NCBI RefSeq assembly: GCF_000007305.1
Contig: NC_003413.1
Coordinates: 1,049,318 to 1,113,317, forward strand
Source of the DNA: Pyrococcus furiosus DSM 3638
Lineage (GTDB): Archaea > Methanobacteriota_B > Thermococci > Thermococcales > Thermococcaceae
Length of the DNA: 64,000 nucleotides
Direction of reading: 5' to 3'
This document shows positions 51,651-61,093 of this stretch, piece by piece. Within the stretch, counting starts at the first letter, position 1. Every line of letters starts with the position of its first letter. The notes below the pieces were generated by a model that did not search any database, was not told the origin of the DNA, and was given only the letters and a program-made list of their open reading frames with translations. Both the position numbers and the translations under genes were made by a program.

Positions 51651-51925
51651 TCCTTCCTCCCCCCCATTACAAGGGCCAAAGCAAGACCTGTCACGGCTAC
51701 ATCAACGACTATTGTTGTCAACATTAAAACTGTTGGAAGGGGATCAACTGGATTCGAAAACCCCTTAAGCGGGGGAGCAGTTCCCAAATGGGAGCCCTTG
51801 TTTACGAAGAATACCACAACTCCTAGAGCCAATATGTTGAGGGAGAGAAGTTGCTTGAGTTTCCCCTTATTCACTATTATTCCAAAGAGGCCTATGATTA
51901 TAAGCAACACATAGATCATTTTCAA
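51647..51925 (-). CDS. mrpC: Mrp-type antiporter subunit C (NuoK-like)
   Basis: 92 aa with three membrane segments, the NuoK/MrpC fold. The family block DPLPTVLMLTTIVVDVAVTGLALAL is in the last segment. It overlaps both neighbours by 4 nt, which indicates tight translational coupling. Confidence 0.92.
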   Translation of the reverse strand: MKMIYVLLIIIGLFGIIVNKGKLKQLLSLNILALGVVVFFVNKGSHLGTAPPLKGFSNPVDPLPTVLMLTTIVVDVAVTGLALALVMGGRKE

Positions 51926-52308
51926 TCCCTCTCTAGGACTGATATCAAAGCATAAAACATGAGCGTAAATGCAGCTCCAACTTTTAGGCCTATGAAAACG
52001 TTGGCTGGAACAACATAAACTTCCGATGGTCTTAGGAATAGGAGAACCGTTAGAAAGAAAATTGTAATTGTCGCTAATCCTCCAACACTCTCTAATGAGC
52101 TGGCCACTCTTTTTCTGAAATACTTTCTCACTGATTTATATCCGTGAGATGTTATCAAGAGGATTAGTGCTACCGCAAGAATTACACCTGCCTGAAATCC
52201 ACCTCCTGGGGATTGAGTTGTGTAAATCATCAAATAAGCTGCATACGTTGTAAGGAAAGGAGCAACCAATTTCGTGGTTGTTCTTGCCACAATACTCATC
52301 TTCATCAC
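51922..52308 (-). CDS. mrpB: Mrp-type antiporter subunit B
   Basis: 128 aa with four membrane segments. SPGGGFQAGVILAVALILL is the MrpB signature. It overlaps mrpC and the DUF4040/MbhE-like gene by 4 nt each. Confidence 0.92.
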   Translation of the reverse strand: MMKMSIVARTTTKLVAPFLTTYAAYLMIYTTQSPGGGFQAGVILAVALILLITSHGYKSVRKYFRKRVASSLESVGGLATITIFFLTVLLFLRPSEVYVVPANVFIGLKVGAAFTLMFYALISVLERD

Positions 52309-52772
52309 TTTACCCTCCTAACCACTATGCTAAATCCCACTGCTGCAGAAAACAGGATTAGTGCCTCACCAACGCTGTCGTAAAATCTCCATCCAGCTAA
52401 AATCTCAGTAACTAAGTTTCCAAGATTCCAGACACTTAGATATGCTTCGTACGTTAGGGAATTTGGAGTTATCCTAGTCTTCAGTAAGAGTAGTAGAAGT
52501 GGAATAACAGCAATTCCAGGTTTTAAATCTATCTTTATCTCTTCTCTGGTCTCTTCATGGGCAAATATAAATAGTCCTATAACGAGAGCTCCTACCACTA
52601 TTAGGGAGAGGGCCACGTCTGGAGCTCGAAAAGTCATTGCTAGGAGGGCAAGCAATAGGCTAGCCAGAGAATAGGATATCAATGAAGCTAGGAACTTCTT
52701 GTGAAGCACGGTTATAAGGGCCAACGTAACAGCAATTATTCCGGTTATGATTTCAAGGATTGTCCCATCCAT
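52305..52772 (-). CDS. DUF4040 plus MbhE-like subunit, equivalent to the C-terminal part of MrpA
   Basis: 155 aa. The N-terminal ~75 residues have the DUF4040/MbhD block (APDVALSLIVVGALVIGLFIF) and the C-terminal part matches MbhE/MrpA-C (RFYDSVGEALILFSAAVG). In bacteria these domains are fused to the NuoL-like part of MrpA; here only this small piece is encoded, as in hydrogenase-linked Mrp modules of Thermococcales. It overlaps mrpB by 4 nt and mrpG by 20 nt. Confidence 0.85.
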   Translation of the reverse strand: MDGTILEIITGIIAVTLALITVLHKKFLASLISYSLASLLLALLAMTFRAPDVALSLIVVGALVIGLFIFAHEETREEIKIDLKPGIAVIPLLLLLLKTRITPNSLTYEAYLSVWNLGNLVTEILAGWRFYDSVGEALILFSAAVGFSIVVRRVK

Positions 52773-53067
52773 ACATATCCACCTTCACCTGGGGCTTTAT
52801 TCCCATCTTATATGCTCCCCTCGCAATTGCATGGCTTACCATAGGATTTATCATTGCTATTAGGAATAATAGGAGGAACATCTTAGCTTTAATAAACAGA
52901 GAGGCATCAGTGAGGAATACTAGCCCAAGTATTATTCCAATCATTCCTCCAGTGTCACATTTTGTAGCTGCATGAAGCCTTGTATATAAGTCGGGAAATC
53001 TAACCAGACCAAGAGCCCCAAAGACCATTATAGAGTACCCAAAGACCAGAAATAGTAGATAAATCAC
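52753..53067 (-). CDS. mrpG: Mrp-type antiporter subunit G
   Basis: 104 aa from GTG 53067, which overlaps the mrpF stop as GTGA with GGAGGGGGAGG upstream. The longer frame from 53169 would give a cysteine- and Trp-containing leader that overlaps mrpF and is rejected. Three membrane segments; FGALGLVRFPDLYTRLHAATKCDTGG is the MrpG signature. Confidence 0.88.
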   Translation of the reverse strand: MIYLLFLVFGYSIMVFGALGLVRFPDLYTRLHAATKCDTGGMIGIILGLVFLTDASLFIKAKMFLLLFLIAMINPMVSHAIARGAYKMGIKPQVKVDMYGWDNP

Positions 53068-53333
53068 TTCCTCCCCCTCCTCTCCATATACTTGGCAATT
53101 ATAAGCCCACCAACTGAATTGACCATGAGAAGGACTATGGCAATATCTAGGAGGTACCACTCCCTCCATAAAACGGAAAGTATAGCTATAGCTCCAACTA
53201 TCTTCGTTGTTATTGTGTTCAGACCAACTACCCTGTCAGCTAAGCTTGGGCCGAAGATTACCCTATAGGATGCTATTATTGCCGTTGCCAGAAGTATCCA
53301 AATACCCGCTACCAAAACATCTTCTTTAACCAT
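53064..53333 (-). CDS. mrpF: Mrp-type antiporter subunit F
   Basis: 89 aa with three membrane segments. YRVIFGPSLADRVVGLNTITTKIVG is the MrpF signature. It overlaps mrpE by 25 nt. Confidence 0.9.
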   Translation of the reverse strand: MVKEDVLVAGIWILLATAIIASYRVIFGPSLADRVVGLNTITTKIVGAIAILSVLWREWYLLDIAIVLLMVNSVGGLIIAKYMERRGRK

Positions 53334-53914
53334 TTTTCGATATCCCCCTTAATTACTTCTCCCGCCTTTTCAGGGTTGAGAGTTTCTGCATCTATCCAAT
53401 GAACGTAGAGGTAAGTACCATCTAGCCTCCTCACGACGTCGAGGGTTAAAGTCCCAGGGGTGAGAGTTATTGAGTTTGCCAGTAGAGTAATTCCAGTGTT
53501 GGAGTGAAGGTCGCTCTTAATCTTCACTATTGCCGGATTTATGTCCATGAATATTACATGCCTTGCAACTTTTATATTACTCTCAAGTAGCCTAAAGGCC
53601 ATGATAATTAAATACTGTGGAAGGTATATCAGGAGAAAGTAGAGAATTTTCCAGACCAAATGCTTGGAATGCCTTATGTCCTCTGTGAGAAGATCCCTCA
53701 TGTAGTAGGCTATAATCCCAGTAGTTGCAATGCCTAGAGATAGCCCTCTAATGGTCAAATCGCCAGTTATAATTACCCAAAATCCCAGAAGTATCGCCCA
53801 AGTAAGCAAGAATCTCTCCCAGGGGGGAAGTTTTTTGCTCTCATAAATTTCATAGAGATACCTTTCCTTTACCTTCTCAACTCGATGTTTTAAATAGAGG
53901 GGCATTCTGCTCAT
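53309..53914 (-). CDS. mrpE: Mrp-type antiporter subunit E
   Basis: 201 aa. Two to three membrane segments in the first half are followed by a soluble part with [23 protein letters not shown], the MrpE signature, and YVHWID. An N-terminal extension of about 40 residues is basic. The ATG overlaps the sir2 stop by 4 nt, so sir2 and the Mrp genes may share a transcript. Confidence 0.9.
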   Translation of the reverse strand: MSRMPLYLKHRVEKVKERYLYEIYESKKLPPWERFLLTWAILLGFWVIITGDLTIRGLSLGIATTGIIAYYMRDLLTEDIRHSKHLVWKILYFLLIYLPQYLIIMAFRLLESNIKVARHVIFMDINPAIVKIKSDLHSNTGITLLANSITLTPGTLTLDVVRRLDGTYLYVHWIDAETLNPEKAGEVIKGDIEKWLKKMFW

Positions 53915-54663
53915 TTAGAAATCCTCCTGATCTCCTCAACCAACTTTGGCAAAACTTCTCCAGCTTTGCCCCTAAGGAAGAAGTCCGCTATCGGAGTGAT
54001 TGCAGAGGGTTCAATGTTTATCTCAACGACAATACCCCCGCTCTCCTTAACTATATATGGTATGTATGCGGCAGGGTATACGACGCCACTAGTTCCTACA
54101 ACGAGAACAACATCAGCTTTTTTAGCTAGTGAAAACGCTGTTGTTAGCTCTTTTTCGGGCAAAGCCTCGCCAAACCAAACTACATCGGGCCTTAGAAGAG
54201 AGCCACACTTGGGACACCTAGGTAGTTCTTGGGAAAGTAGCCACCCAATTCTGTCACTTTCCTTCAAGTATTCTCTATATGAGCAACTCGTGCATTTAAC
54301 TCGAAATATATTTCCGTGCAACTCTATAACATTCTTGCTCCCTGCTTCCCTGTGAAGATCATCAACGTTTTGGGTAATCACGGCCTTTATTATTCCCATC
54401 TTCTCCAGCTCTGCCAAAGCTATGTGAGCAGGATTTGGCTTCGCTTCCAAAATCTTCTTGATTCTCCACTTGTAGAACTCCCATACAAGCTTTGGATCTC
54501 TCTTAAAAGCTTCAGGAGTAGCTAGCTCCTCAGCCCTATACTTTCTCCATAGTCCATCTTTTCCCCTAAAAGTGGGGATACCACTCTCAGCACTAATGCC
54601 CGCTCCAGTAAATGCTATTGCCATAGAAGATTTTGCTAAGATTTTGCTCACTTCACCTAGCAT
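53911..54663 (-). CDS. Sir2-family NAD-dependent protein deacylase
   Basis: 250 aa from ATG 54663. The NAD site [15 protein letters not shown] is at 20-34, [12 protein letters not shown] and ELHG give the catalytic His, and the zinc site is CTSC and CPKC. The long frame from 54804 would overlap the divergent gene that starts at 54739 and adds no recognisable sequence; a TATA-like stretch at about 54686-54696 fits a near-leaderless start at 54663. Archaeal Sir2 deacetylates Alba among others (family knowledge). Confidence 0.92.
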   Translation of the reverse strand: MLGEVSKILAKSSMAIAFTGAGISAESGIPTFRGKDGLWRKYRAEELATPEAFKRDPKLVWEFYKWRIKKILEAKPNPAHIALAELEKMGIIKAVITQNVDDLHREAGSKNVIELHGNIFRVKCTSCSYREYLKESDRIGWLLSQELPRCPKCGSLLRPDVVWFGEALPEKELTTAFSLAKKADVVLVVGTSGVVYPAAYIPYIVKESGGIVVEINIEPSAITPIADFFLRGKAGEVLPKLVEEIRRISK

Positions 54664-54738
54664 CAGAGAATTAGTAGAAGGATACCTTAAAATTTCTTTT
54701 GGGCTAATATTTTTATATTCACCCTTTAATGATAGAAC

Positions 54739-55266
54739 ATGCAACATGTAATTGCCTTGCACCAAGTTTACGGTGAGCTCATATTTAGAGGGTTGAAATG
54801 GCATGAAATCAGACGTAGTAGGGTTTTTGAGGAAGGAGATATTGTTTTTCTTTACATAGCAAGAGGAGATCTCTATACGCTAAAGAAAACGCTTAGAAAA
54901 CTGGGATTAACTGAAGAACAGACAATAACAAAGAGAGGGACAATAGCTGGAGGATTTGAAGTGGGAGAAGTCATTAAAGCAGACTTTGAAACTCTGTGGG
55001 AGTTAACCAAAGACACAAGCGGACTAACTTTTGTTCATGGCGAACATGAGGGAAAAAGGTGGCTTAAGAACTATGTAAACGAGTATGGTTATGCATTCAT
55101 AATTGAGAAACCATTCCTTTTCAAAGAGCCTGTCACAAAAGAAGAATTGAAAGAAAAGTATAGAATACACGTGGAGGGAATTATTCATCTCTCACTCCGC
55201 ACTCGGCGCCCCTGGGTCAAAGCCCTCCTTGAAGATTTAATGACGAGAGAGTTTGAATACATCTAG
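54739..55266 (+). CDS. ASCH-like (PUA-superfamily) protein
   Basis: 175 aa. The opening [38 protein letters not shown] has the G-x-K-x-x-E-x-R pattern of ASCH domains, small beta-barrels that bind RNA or modified nucleobases. A helical C-terminal part follows ([22 protein letters not shown]). The start is divergent from sir2. The role is unknown. The stop is 1 nt from the convergent RuBisCO stop. Confidence 0.72.
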   Translation: MQHVIALHQVYGELIFRGLKWHEIRRSRVFEEGDIVFLYIARGDLYTLKKTLRKLGLTEEQTITKRGTIAGGFEVGEVIKADFETLWELTKDTSGLTFVHGEHEGKRWLKNYVNEYGYAFIIEKPFLFKEPVTKEELKEKYRIHVEGIIHLSLRTRRPWVKALLEDLMTREFEYI

Positions 55267-55267
55267 C

Positions 55268-56530
55268 TCATTTAGGCTTTAGGTAGCCCCACTTGTCTAA
55301 TGCCTTTTTCAGCTCTGGACTCGACTTTGCCTTCTCCTCTAAATCAACCCCTTCTAAAGCCGCATCTATTGCATCTCTCAAGGCTTTAGCTCCAGCCCTG
55401 GGCCCATCTGGGTGCCCCATAACTCCTCCACCCGCTTGAATAACGAGATCTTTCCCGAAGAGACGTATAAGCTCTGGCATCAATCCAGGGTGAAGTCCCC
55501 CACTTGCTACTGGGAAAACTTCTCTTATGTGCTCCCATTTACTAAGTAGGAAGTCGTTTATCCTTTTAACCTCCTCATAATCACCTGCCATCTTTCCAAC
55601 TGCAGTCCCCGTGTGAATTTGATCAACGCCAATCATTCTGGCAAGCTTGGCTATTGCATACATCGTTATCCCGTGCTTGGGATTTCTAGTGAACGCGGCA
55701 TGCATGGCTCTGTGGGCATGTATAGCCAATCCAAGATCCTCAGTTACCTCTCTCATGTACTGGAGTGCGCTCCATCCAGTGACTATTATGTCTATCATAA
55801 CGTACTGCCCTCCCTCATTCGCCACTAGTTCGGCTCTTTTCTCCATAACATCAACGGATCCAGTAATGTTGATTAGGTACTCTTTTCTTTCCTCAGTTTC
55901 AGCCTCCACGATATCCCTAATCCTATATAATTTTTTCACTCTCTCTTCAAATCTGTTGAATGGAAAGCTAGTGAAGTTTTCATCGTCTTTTAACAGATCG
56001 ATCCCTCCACTCCAGAGTTCATATGCTATCTCCGCGTATTCATCAACACTCCATCCCATCTTAGGCTTCGGAACGGTAGCAGTCAAAGGTCTCTCTTTAA
56101 CCCCCATGAATTCTCTAATTCCCTTTACACCATACTGTGGCCCTTTGAAATGTCTCAGATACTCATAAGGGGGATGGAAGTCCAGAAGCCTCAAATTCTT
56201 TAACGCTTTCATTCCGAAGATGTTCCCAGCTATCGCACTCAAAAGTTGAACTATGCTTCCTTCTTCGAAAAGCGTTAATGGGTATGCAATCTTAGCAATA
56301 TATCCCTCCCCACTTTTTTCTAGATAAAATACCTTAGCCATACTCCTCTTAGCCATTTCGGGCATTTTCCAGAGAGTTGTCCACGTTCCTATAGAGCTTT
56401 CACTAGCTATCCTTCCGGCTGCTTCTTCTGGAGAAACCCCGTTTGGTTCAAAGTAATACTCCACAATTAACTCATCTCTACCTGGAGTGTAGTCCAAGTC
56501 AACGAAGTCTAAATACCACTCAACCTTCAT
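55268..56530 (-). CDS. rbcL: Type III ribulose-bisphosphate carboxylase large chain
   Basis: 420 aa from ATG 56530. Catalytic residues are K155 and K157 in TVPKPKMG, and K181 in GGIDLLKDDENF, the lysine that is carbamylated to hold Mg2+. HAHRAMHAAFTR holds the active-site His. Archaeal type III enzymes work with AMP phosphorylase and ribose-1,5-bisphosphate isomerase to turn nucleotide ribose into 3-phosphoglycerate. Those partner genes are not in the window. Corresponds to PF1156 (from memory). Confidence 0.96.
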   Translation of the reverse strand: MKVEWYLDFVDLDYTPGRDELIVEYYFEPNGVSPEEAAGRIASESSIGTWTTLWKMPEMAKRSMAKVFYLEKSGEGYIAKIAYPLTLFEEGSIVQLLSAIAGNIFGMKALKNLRLLDFHPPYEYLRHFKGPQYGVKGIREFMGVKERPLTATVPKPKMGWSVDEYAEIAYELWSGGIDLLKDDENFTSFPFNRFEERVKKLYRIRDIVEAETEERKEYLINITGSVDVMEKRAELVANEGGQYVMIDIIVTGWSALQYMREVTEDLGLAIHAHRAMHAAFTRNPKHGITMYAIAKLARMIGVDQIHTGTAVGKMAGDYEEVKRINDFLLSKWEHIREVFPVASGGLHPGLMPELIRLFGKDLVIQAGGGVMGHPDGPRAGAKALRDAIDAALEGVDLEEKAKSSPELKKALDKWGYLKPK

Positions 56531-56633
56531 AAAAAACACCAATACATACTCTGTTTTTGTTCCTCATAACGTTTATCTTTACGTTTATCTTTATAAAGTA
56601 AGCAAGACTAACCTTCAAAGAGTGGGGAATGTT

Positions 56634-57800
56634 ATGGTCAGCAAGAGGTATATTCAAATAGTGAAAACGGCTGTCCTTACATCATTTCCTGCGTTAGTTG
56701 CATGTGTATTTCTCGATTTCTTTGCTGGAACATTCCTAGGAAAATTTTTTACTCTTATAAGAGAGAATTACCCCATAATACTTGTTATACTCCCAGGTCT
56801 AATGGGTCTTAGGGGAAACATATTTGGATCTTTGGCATCAAGATTTTCTACAATGCTTTACTTAGGTGAAATGAAGCCTTCTTTAAGAGACAAAATGGTT
56901 ACAAAAAATATCTTCATGAGCATAGTACTTTCTTTGCTTCCAGTATTGTTTCTTTGGCTAGTGGGATCTTTGAAAATTAGAGATGTCGATATTGCAATTG
57001 CAGTTCTCTTGATTATATTAACTTCTACAATTTATACAAGTTTATTCCTGGGGTATTCCACTGCCTTTGTATCAATACTACCCTTTAAGAAAGGGATTGA
57101 TCCCGACGCAATTGCTGCTCCCGTAATAACTTCGCTGGCAGACTTAGTTACTGTTCCCCTTTTAGTCGGGTTTATACTTCTTTTCTCAGACCACAAAACG
57201 TTTCTAGCGATAACAGCATTGGCACTGCTCGTATTCTTCTTTCTCTGGAGGTACTCAAAGTTCGGAAAAGAAGACATAGTAACTTTCAAGGAGATAACAA
57301 GTGTAATAATGTTTCTAGCCATGATATCTAGCATAACTGGTTCTATCTTGGAGAGCTACAGCGAGCTCCTAGAGAGAGTGATAATTTTCAGTATTATGTA
57401 CCCAGCAATCCTAGATACAACTGGAAATCTTGGGTCCATAATCGGAGCAAAAACTTCAACAAAAATTCATCTTGGAGAAATTGAGAAAACACTAAACAAG
57501 GATATTGCATTTGAGATAGGAGTTTACACTATCCTCGCTTACCCACTTGCCTTGTTGAGTAATGGAATAGCTGTCCTAGTTGGAAGATTTTTGCTCAACA
57601 AGACAATGGGGATAATTCCAGAATTTGTACTTCTGTATCCAATCCTGGCACACTTGGTTATGTGGTTTGCATACTTCATTGCAATATTCGCAGAAAAAAT
57701 GAGACTTGACCCTGACAACGTTACCGTTCCCACAATAACAACTCTAGCAGATGTGTTTTCGACGCTCTTCGTTGTTTTCATAATAAAGCTGATCATATGA
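56634..57800 (+). CDS. MgtE-like divalent cation transporter with duplicated membrane domain
   Basis: 388 aa from ATG 56634; a GTG at 56622 is the alternative. It has about ten membrane segments in two homologous halves. LPGLMGLRGNIFGSLASR and the later PAILDTTGNLGSIIGAKTSTKIHLG are the repeated MgtE signatures, and DPDAIAAPVITSLADLVTVP pairs with DPDNVTVPTITTLADVFST. The cytoplasmic N and CBS domains of bacterial MgtE are absent, so it resembles SLC41-like archaeal forms. Mg2+ is the likely ion. The 3' end overlaps the radical SAM gene by 8 nt. Confidence 0.88.
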   Translation: MVSKRYIQIVKTAVLTSFPALVACVFLDFFAGTFLGKFFTLIRENYPIILVILPGLMGLRGNIFGSLASRFSTMLYLGEMKPSLRDKMVTKNIFMSIVLSLLPVLFLWLVGSLKIRDVDIAIAVLLIILTSTIYTSLFLGYSTAFVSILPFKKGIDPDAIAAPVITSLADLVTVPLLVGFILLFSDHKTFLAITALALLVFFFLWRYSKFGKEDIVTFKEITSVIMFLAMISSITGSILESYSELLERVIIFSIMYPAILDTTGNLGSIIGAKTSTKIHLGEIEKTLNKDIAFEIGVYTILAYPLALLSNGIAVLVGRFLLNKTMGIIPEFVLLYPILAHLVMWFAYFIAIFAEKMRLDPDNVTVPTITTLADVFSTLFVVFIIKLII

Positions 57801-58617
57801 CGCAACACTCAAAGTGAATTTCCACTTTCCTAAACTGCTTGGCCCATTCAATGACTTTCCTGGGAGGATTAGTTATTCTGTCCACACCTATTAAGATTGC
57901 TCTTTTGTCAAACTCTTCTCTCCACCTACCAAATGGCCTCATGCACCCAATGCTTAACTCTCCCTTGAATTCTTCTCGCGCATATCTAACAACGTTTAAT
58001 GCTTCCTCCATGGAAACTTTTACATTCTCCATTTCTGTCCCAGGTGTTGGAATTAAGATGTTTAATACTAGGACATCTATGGGATACTCGGAGAGAAGAT
58101 CTATAGCTTCGTACTCCCAGTGAATTCTTCCAAAATCAAGGCCAATCGTTATGTGAGGGGCAACCTTGATTCTCTCTTTAGTTAAGATATCAAGAATTTT
58201 GAGATAGTCATTTACGGTCTTATCTATCTTGTAAACCCTTTTTATTACTTCATTGTCTCCAACAAAGTCTAAGGAGACAACATCAATATACTTCAACCAC
58301 TCTAAATCATCCTCGTCGATAAACCCCACGTGTGCATTAATTTTTAATCTTGTTTTTTCCTTGATTTCTCTTATTTCATCTTTAAACTTATCAAGGGGGA
58401 CCTTTAGTCTACTATCCATCCCACCACTCAATAAGCATCCAACATAGCCTTCTTTTTCCATCTCAACGCATTTATCCACGAGATTCAGCCTTGTTATCTT
58501 CTTCATTCCCTCAAGGTAATGTCTTCCGCAGTGAGCACAGTTCAAGGCACAGTAATTTCCAGTGACTGAAATCGATGGGAATTTTATTCCTGGGATATAG
58601 ACTTTTAGTGTTTTCAT
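57793..58617 (-). CDS. Radical SAM protein, function unknown
   Basis: 274 aa. C23, C27 and C30 (CALNCAHC) form the 4Fe-4S site for S-adenosylmethionine cleavage. CLLSGGMDSRLKVPLDKF gives the SAM-binding GGMD-type motif. A CC pair near the C-terminus (ECC) is unusual. The substrate cannot be inferred. MfnA and a membrane kinase gene lie upstream on the same strand, 30 bp away, so they may be cotranscribed. Confidence 0.85.
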   Translation of the reverse strand: MKTLKVYIPGIKFPSISVTGNYCALNCAHCGRHYLEGMKKITRLNLVDKCVEMEKEGYVGCLLSGGMDSRLKVPLDKFKDEIREIKEKTRLKINAHVGFIDEDDLEWLKYIDVVSLDFVGDNEVIKRVYKIDKTVNDYLKILDILTKERIKVAPHITIGLDFGRIHWEYEAIDLLSEYPIDVLVLNILIPTPGTEMENVKVSMEEALNVVRYAREEFKGELSIGCMRPFGRWREEFDKRAILIGVDRITNPPRKVIEWAKQFRKVEIHFECCVI

Positions 58618-58647
58618 ATAACCTCCCTCAAGTCTTTCAAGAATTCC

Positions 58648-59763
58648 CTAATCATGGCCTCCGTCACATGAGGCATGAGAAACTATTCTTATATACCCCC
58701 TATGGGCACTAATTCCCCATCCCCTTGATTTTAATTCCCTTTCAACTCTCCTTAGGTTCTTGGTCTTAAAGGAGACTATGTTTAGCATGGGCTCTCTCAC
58801 CAGCCAAGCTCCTGGAGTTTTCTTTATCTCCTCAGCAAACCACCTAGAAAGCTTCATGGCCCTATCTACAATCTCCATGTACCCTTCAAATCCTAAATGC
58901 TTAATTAGAGCCCATACAGCCAACACACTAGCTCCTGGTCTAGTTCCCGTTATTGTCGCCTGCCATATCTTCCCTCCAGCTAAATATGGAGCTAAAACGC
59001 TTATTGCCCTTAGATATTTTTTATGTCTAAAAACTATTCCCCCTGCCGGAATTGGGGCCATTCCCATCTTGTGGGGATCTATTGTTATACTTTGAACTCC
59101 TTTAAGCTTGAAGTCAAAGTCTGGTAAGTCATATCCGAGTTCTTTAGCAAATGGTATTACAAATCCTCCAAATGCTGCGTCAACGTGAAGAGGGATTCCA
59201 TAGTCCCTAGCTAGATCACTCAAAGCTGGAATATCGTCAACGACACCAAGCCCTGTAGTTCCGGCTATTCCAACTATGCCAATGGTATTCTCACTTATCT
59301 TTGCCTCAACATCTTTTACATCCACAGTATAGTCTGGATTTAAGTCAGCCCAAATCAACTTAACTCCCAACATTTCTCCAGCCTTTATGAAGGAGAAGTG
59401 TGCACTCTTAGGCAAAATTAACTCTGGATTTTCAACATCTGCCAGATTTCTAAACGCTCTGACAGCCAAGATATTTGCCTCAGTCCCACCTGAGACAATA
59501 TGTCCATATCCTCTCTCTAAATGTAAGAGATCTGAAAGCATTTCTATTACTTCTTCTTCTATTTTCTTTGTCCCTGGGTGAAGCCCAGGATCGCCCAAAT
59601 TTCTATCCATGTACATACAGAACACTTCTTTGGCCAACTCGTGCGGGAGAGTGCACATGGAACCTAGGATCTTGCCAGATGAAAATGATAAGTCTTTGGA
59701 AGTGTATTTTTCTAATTCTCTCATAACTTCCTCTTGTGGGATACCTTTTCTTGGGAACTTCAC
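58648..59763 (-). CDS. mfnA: MfnA-type tyrosine/aspartate decarboxylase (PLP)
   Basis: 371 aa from GTG 59763, which overlaps the previous stop (TAGTG) and has GGGGGTGAG upstream. SITIDPHKMGMAP holds the PLP lysine, HVDAAFGGF the cofactor Asp, and SGGTEANILA the N-terminal family block. Methanogen MfnA decarboxylates tyrosine; the Thermococcus relative acts on aspartate to give beta-alanine for CoA. With panB in the same window and no methanogenesis, aspartate is the more likely substrate (inference). Confidence 0.92.
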   Translation of the reverse strand: MKFPRKGIPQEEVMRELEKYTSKDLSFSSGKILGSMCTLPHELAKEVFCMYMDRNLGDPGLHPGTKKIEEEVIEMLSDLLHLERGYGHIVSGGTEANILAVRAFRNLADVENPELILPKSAHFSFIKAGEMLGVKLIWADLNPDYTVDVKDVEAKISENTIGIVGIAGTTGLGVVDDIPALSDLARDYGIPLHVDAAFGGFVIPFAKELGYDLPDFDFKLKGVQSITIDPHKMGMAPIPAGGIVFRHKKYLRAISVLAPYLAGGKIWQATITGTRPGASVLAVWALIKHLGFEGYMEIVDRAMKLSRWFAEEIKKTPGAWLVREPMLNIVSFKTKNLRRVERELKSRGWGISAHRGYIRIVSHASCDGGHD

Positions 59764-60371
59764 TATCTCACCCCCAGGAGATATAGGGTTATTGCTATTA
59801 TAAGCTGAGAGGAAAAATTGTCATCAGGAGGAACTTCATAGAATTCTGCTAACGTTCCAACAAATGCTCCGATTATGGCTATTTTAAATCCTACCAGGGG
59901 GAAAAGAATTAGTAAACCTACAATGAAGTGGGAAAGACTTCCTTCTATGCTCTTTCCGTTTTTAAACCTATGATTTCCAAAAGATTTTCCAACAATAGCT
60001 GCTACAGCATCACCTAAAGTTGCCACAGCTATACTTCCTATTGCAACCTCCCTCGGAAATAAAAGGACTATAATAAGGGACGCCGCAGCAAAATATATGT
60101 GAGCCCCAATACCTCTTTTTTCGTGTTCTCTTGCGATACTTTCTATTTCCTTTTCTATTTTGTTCGCAATTTCTTCAGGGATGCCGAGTTTTTTCTTTAT
60201 TCTTTCTCTAAGCTCTTCAACAGTCCTAAATGGTTCTAGGATCAGAAAAACTGTCAATGCCAAGGAAACAAATAGAACCGTTACCTCTTTTCCAAACAAT
60301 AAATAGACAGCTGGAACAGTGAGCCCAGTCATGTGAAGAGCTTTTCTTTTAATTTCAATTTTTAATGTCAC
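59763..60371 (-). CDS. Dolichol kinase/phosphatidate cytidylyltransferase-like membrane enzyme
   Basis: 202 aa with about six membrane segments. IEIKRKALHMTGL at the N-terminus and GDAVAAIVGKSFGNHRFKNGKSIEGSLSHF are the SEC59/CDP-archaeol-synthase-like signatures. It may phosphorylate dolichol for protein glycosylation. A charged helical loop (about 50-95) separates the first and later membrane segments. The start is GTG 60371, inside what would be the restored 3' end of the HAD gene. Confidence 0.8.
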   Translation of the reverse strand: MTLKIEIKRKALHMTGLTVPAVYLLFGKEVTVLFVSLALTVFLILEPFRTVEELRERIKKKLGIPEEIANKIEKEIESIAREHEKRGIGAHIYFAAASLIIVLLFPREVAIGSIAVATLGDAVAAIVGKSFGNHRFKNGKSIEGSLSHFIVGLLILFPLVGFKIAIIGAFVGTLAEFYEVPPDDNFSSQLIIAITLYLLGVR

Positions 60372-60404
60372 GTTCTATCACCTCTAAGGCCTCATATAGG
60401 TTAT

Positions 60405-61040
60405 TCACAACATAATCTGCATACTTTGCCCTCCTTCCTTTAAAGTAGCCCTCTTTACAAGAATCGTAGTTGCGTGAATAGCCTTCCCTCCCTTCATGTC
60501 TGTATCATCCCTATCCCCTATCACATACACCTTCTTCTCCCTAGGGAACTTTTTTCTCGCTAAATGGAAGTTATAGGGTTCAAACTTGGAGTGACCTGTA
60601 TCTCCACTCACTATAATCGCATCAAAGTAATCTTTAATTCCAAGAACCTCAAGCTTTCTTCTCTGCCAAGAGGATGAAGAATCAGTTACTAAAACAATTT
60701 TAGCTCCCATTTCTCTTACTTTTTCCAAAAATGGAATTACATCAGGATAAAGCCTCAAATTAGCAAAAAACGTCCTATCAAAGAGGTTTGCTATCTCTTG
60801 CACCTCTTCATTCTCCAAATTTTTGTAGATTTTGTTTATTATCCTATCCAGAATTTCTTCAAATCCCAGGATATGAAGCTCTCTTATCTCCTCAAGTTCC
60901 CTATATCTTTTAGTCAGAATATAGGCAAACATTCTAAACTTCCTTAACCTTAATAGCGTTGGGATTAACCTAATGGCTGCAATTCTTATTGCCTCCCAAG
61001 TGTTGCAGAGAGTATCATCTAAATCGAGGATTATTAGCAT
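60405..61040 (-). CDS. HAD-superfamily phosphatase, 3' end frameshifted
   Basis: 211 codons from ATG 61040. DLDDT at 6-10 is the HAD nucleophile motif, VTDSSS the second and GDRDDTDMKGG the fourth. A TATA-like stretch about 25 nt upstream fits a leaderless start; the longer frame from 61091 is less likely. The last about 15 residues look wrong: restoring one G near 60450 gives RGYFKGRRAKYADYVVNNLYEALEVIERDIKN and a TGA at 60357-60355 that overlaps the downstream GTG start in the usual way. The substrate is unknown. Confidence 0.8.
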   Translation of the reverse strand: MLIILDLDDTLCNTWEAIRIAAIRLIPTLLRLRKFRMFAYILTKRYRELEEIRELHILGFEEILDRIINKIYKNLENEEVQEIANLFDRTFFANLRLYPDVIPFLEKVREMGAKIVLVTDSSSSWQRRKLEVLGIKDYFDAIIVSGDTGHSKFEPYNFHLARKKFPREKKVYVIGDRDDTDMKGGKAIHATTILVKRATLKEGGQSMQIML

Positions 61041-61093
61041 CAAACAAAAGGAGGGGATAAAGTATTTTAAACCCTCTGTTCTTACCCTCAAAC

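Noticed and set aside
53068-53169. N-terminal extension of the MrpG frame
   Set aside because: It is the shadow of mrpF in another frame; the GTG at 53067 gives a GTGA overlap and a strong ribosome site.
54664-54804. N-terminal extension of 47 residues on the Sir2 frame
   Set aside because: It overlaps the start of the divergent ASCH-like gene, and the Sir2 core begins normally at ATG 54663 with a TATA-like element in place.
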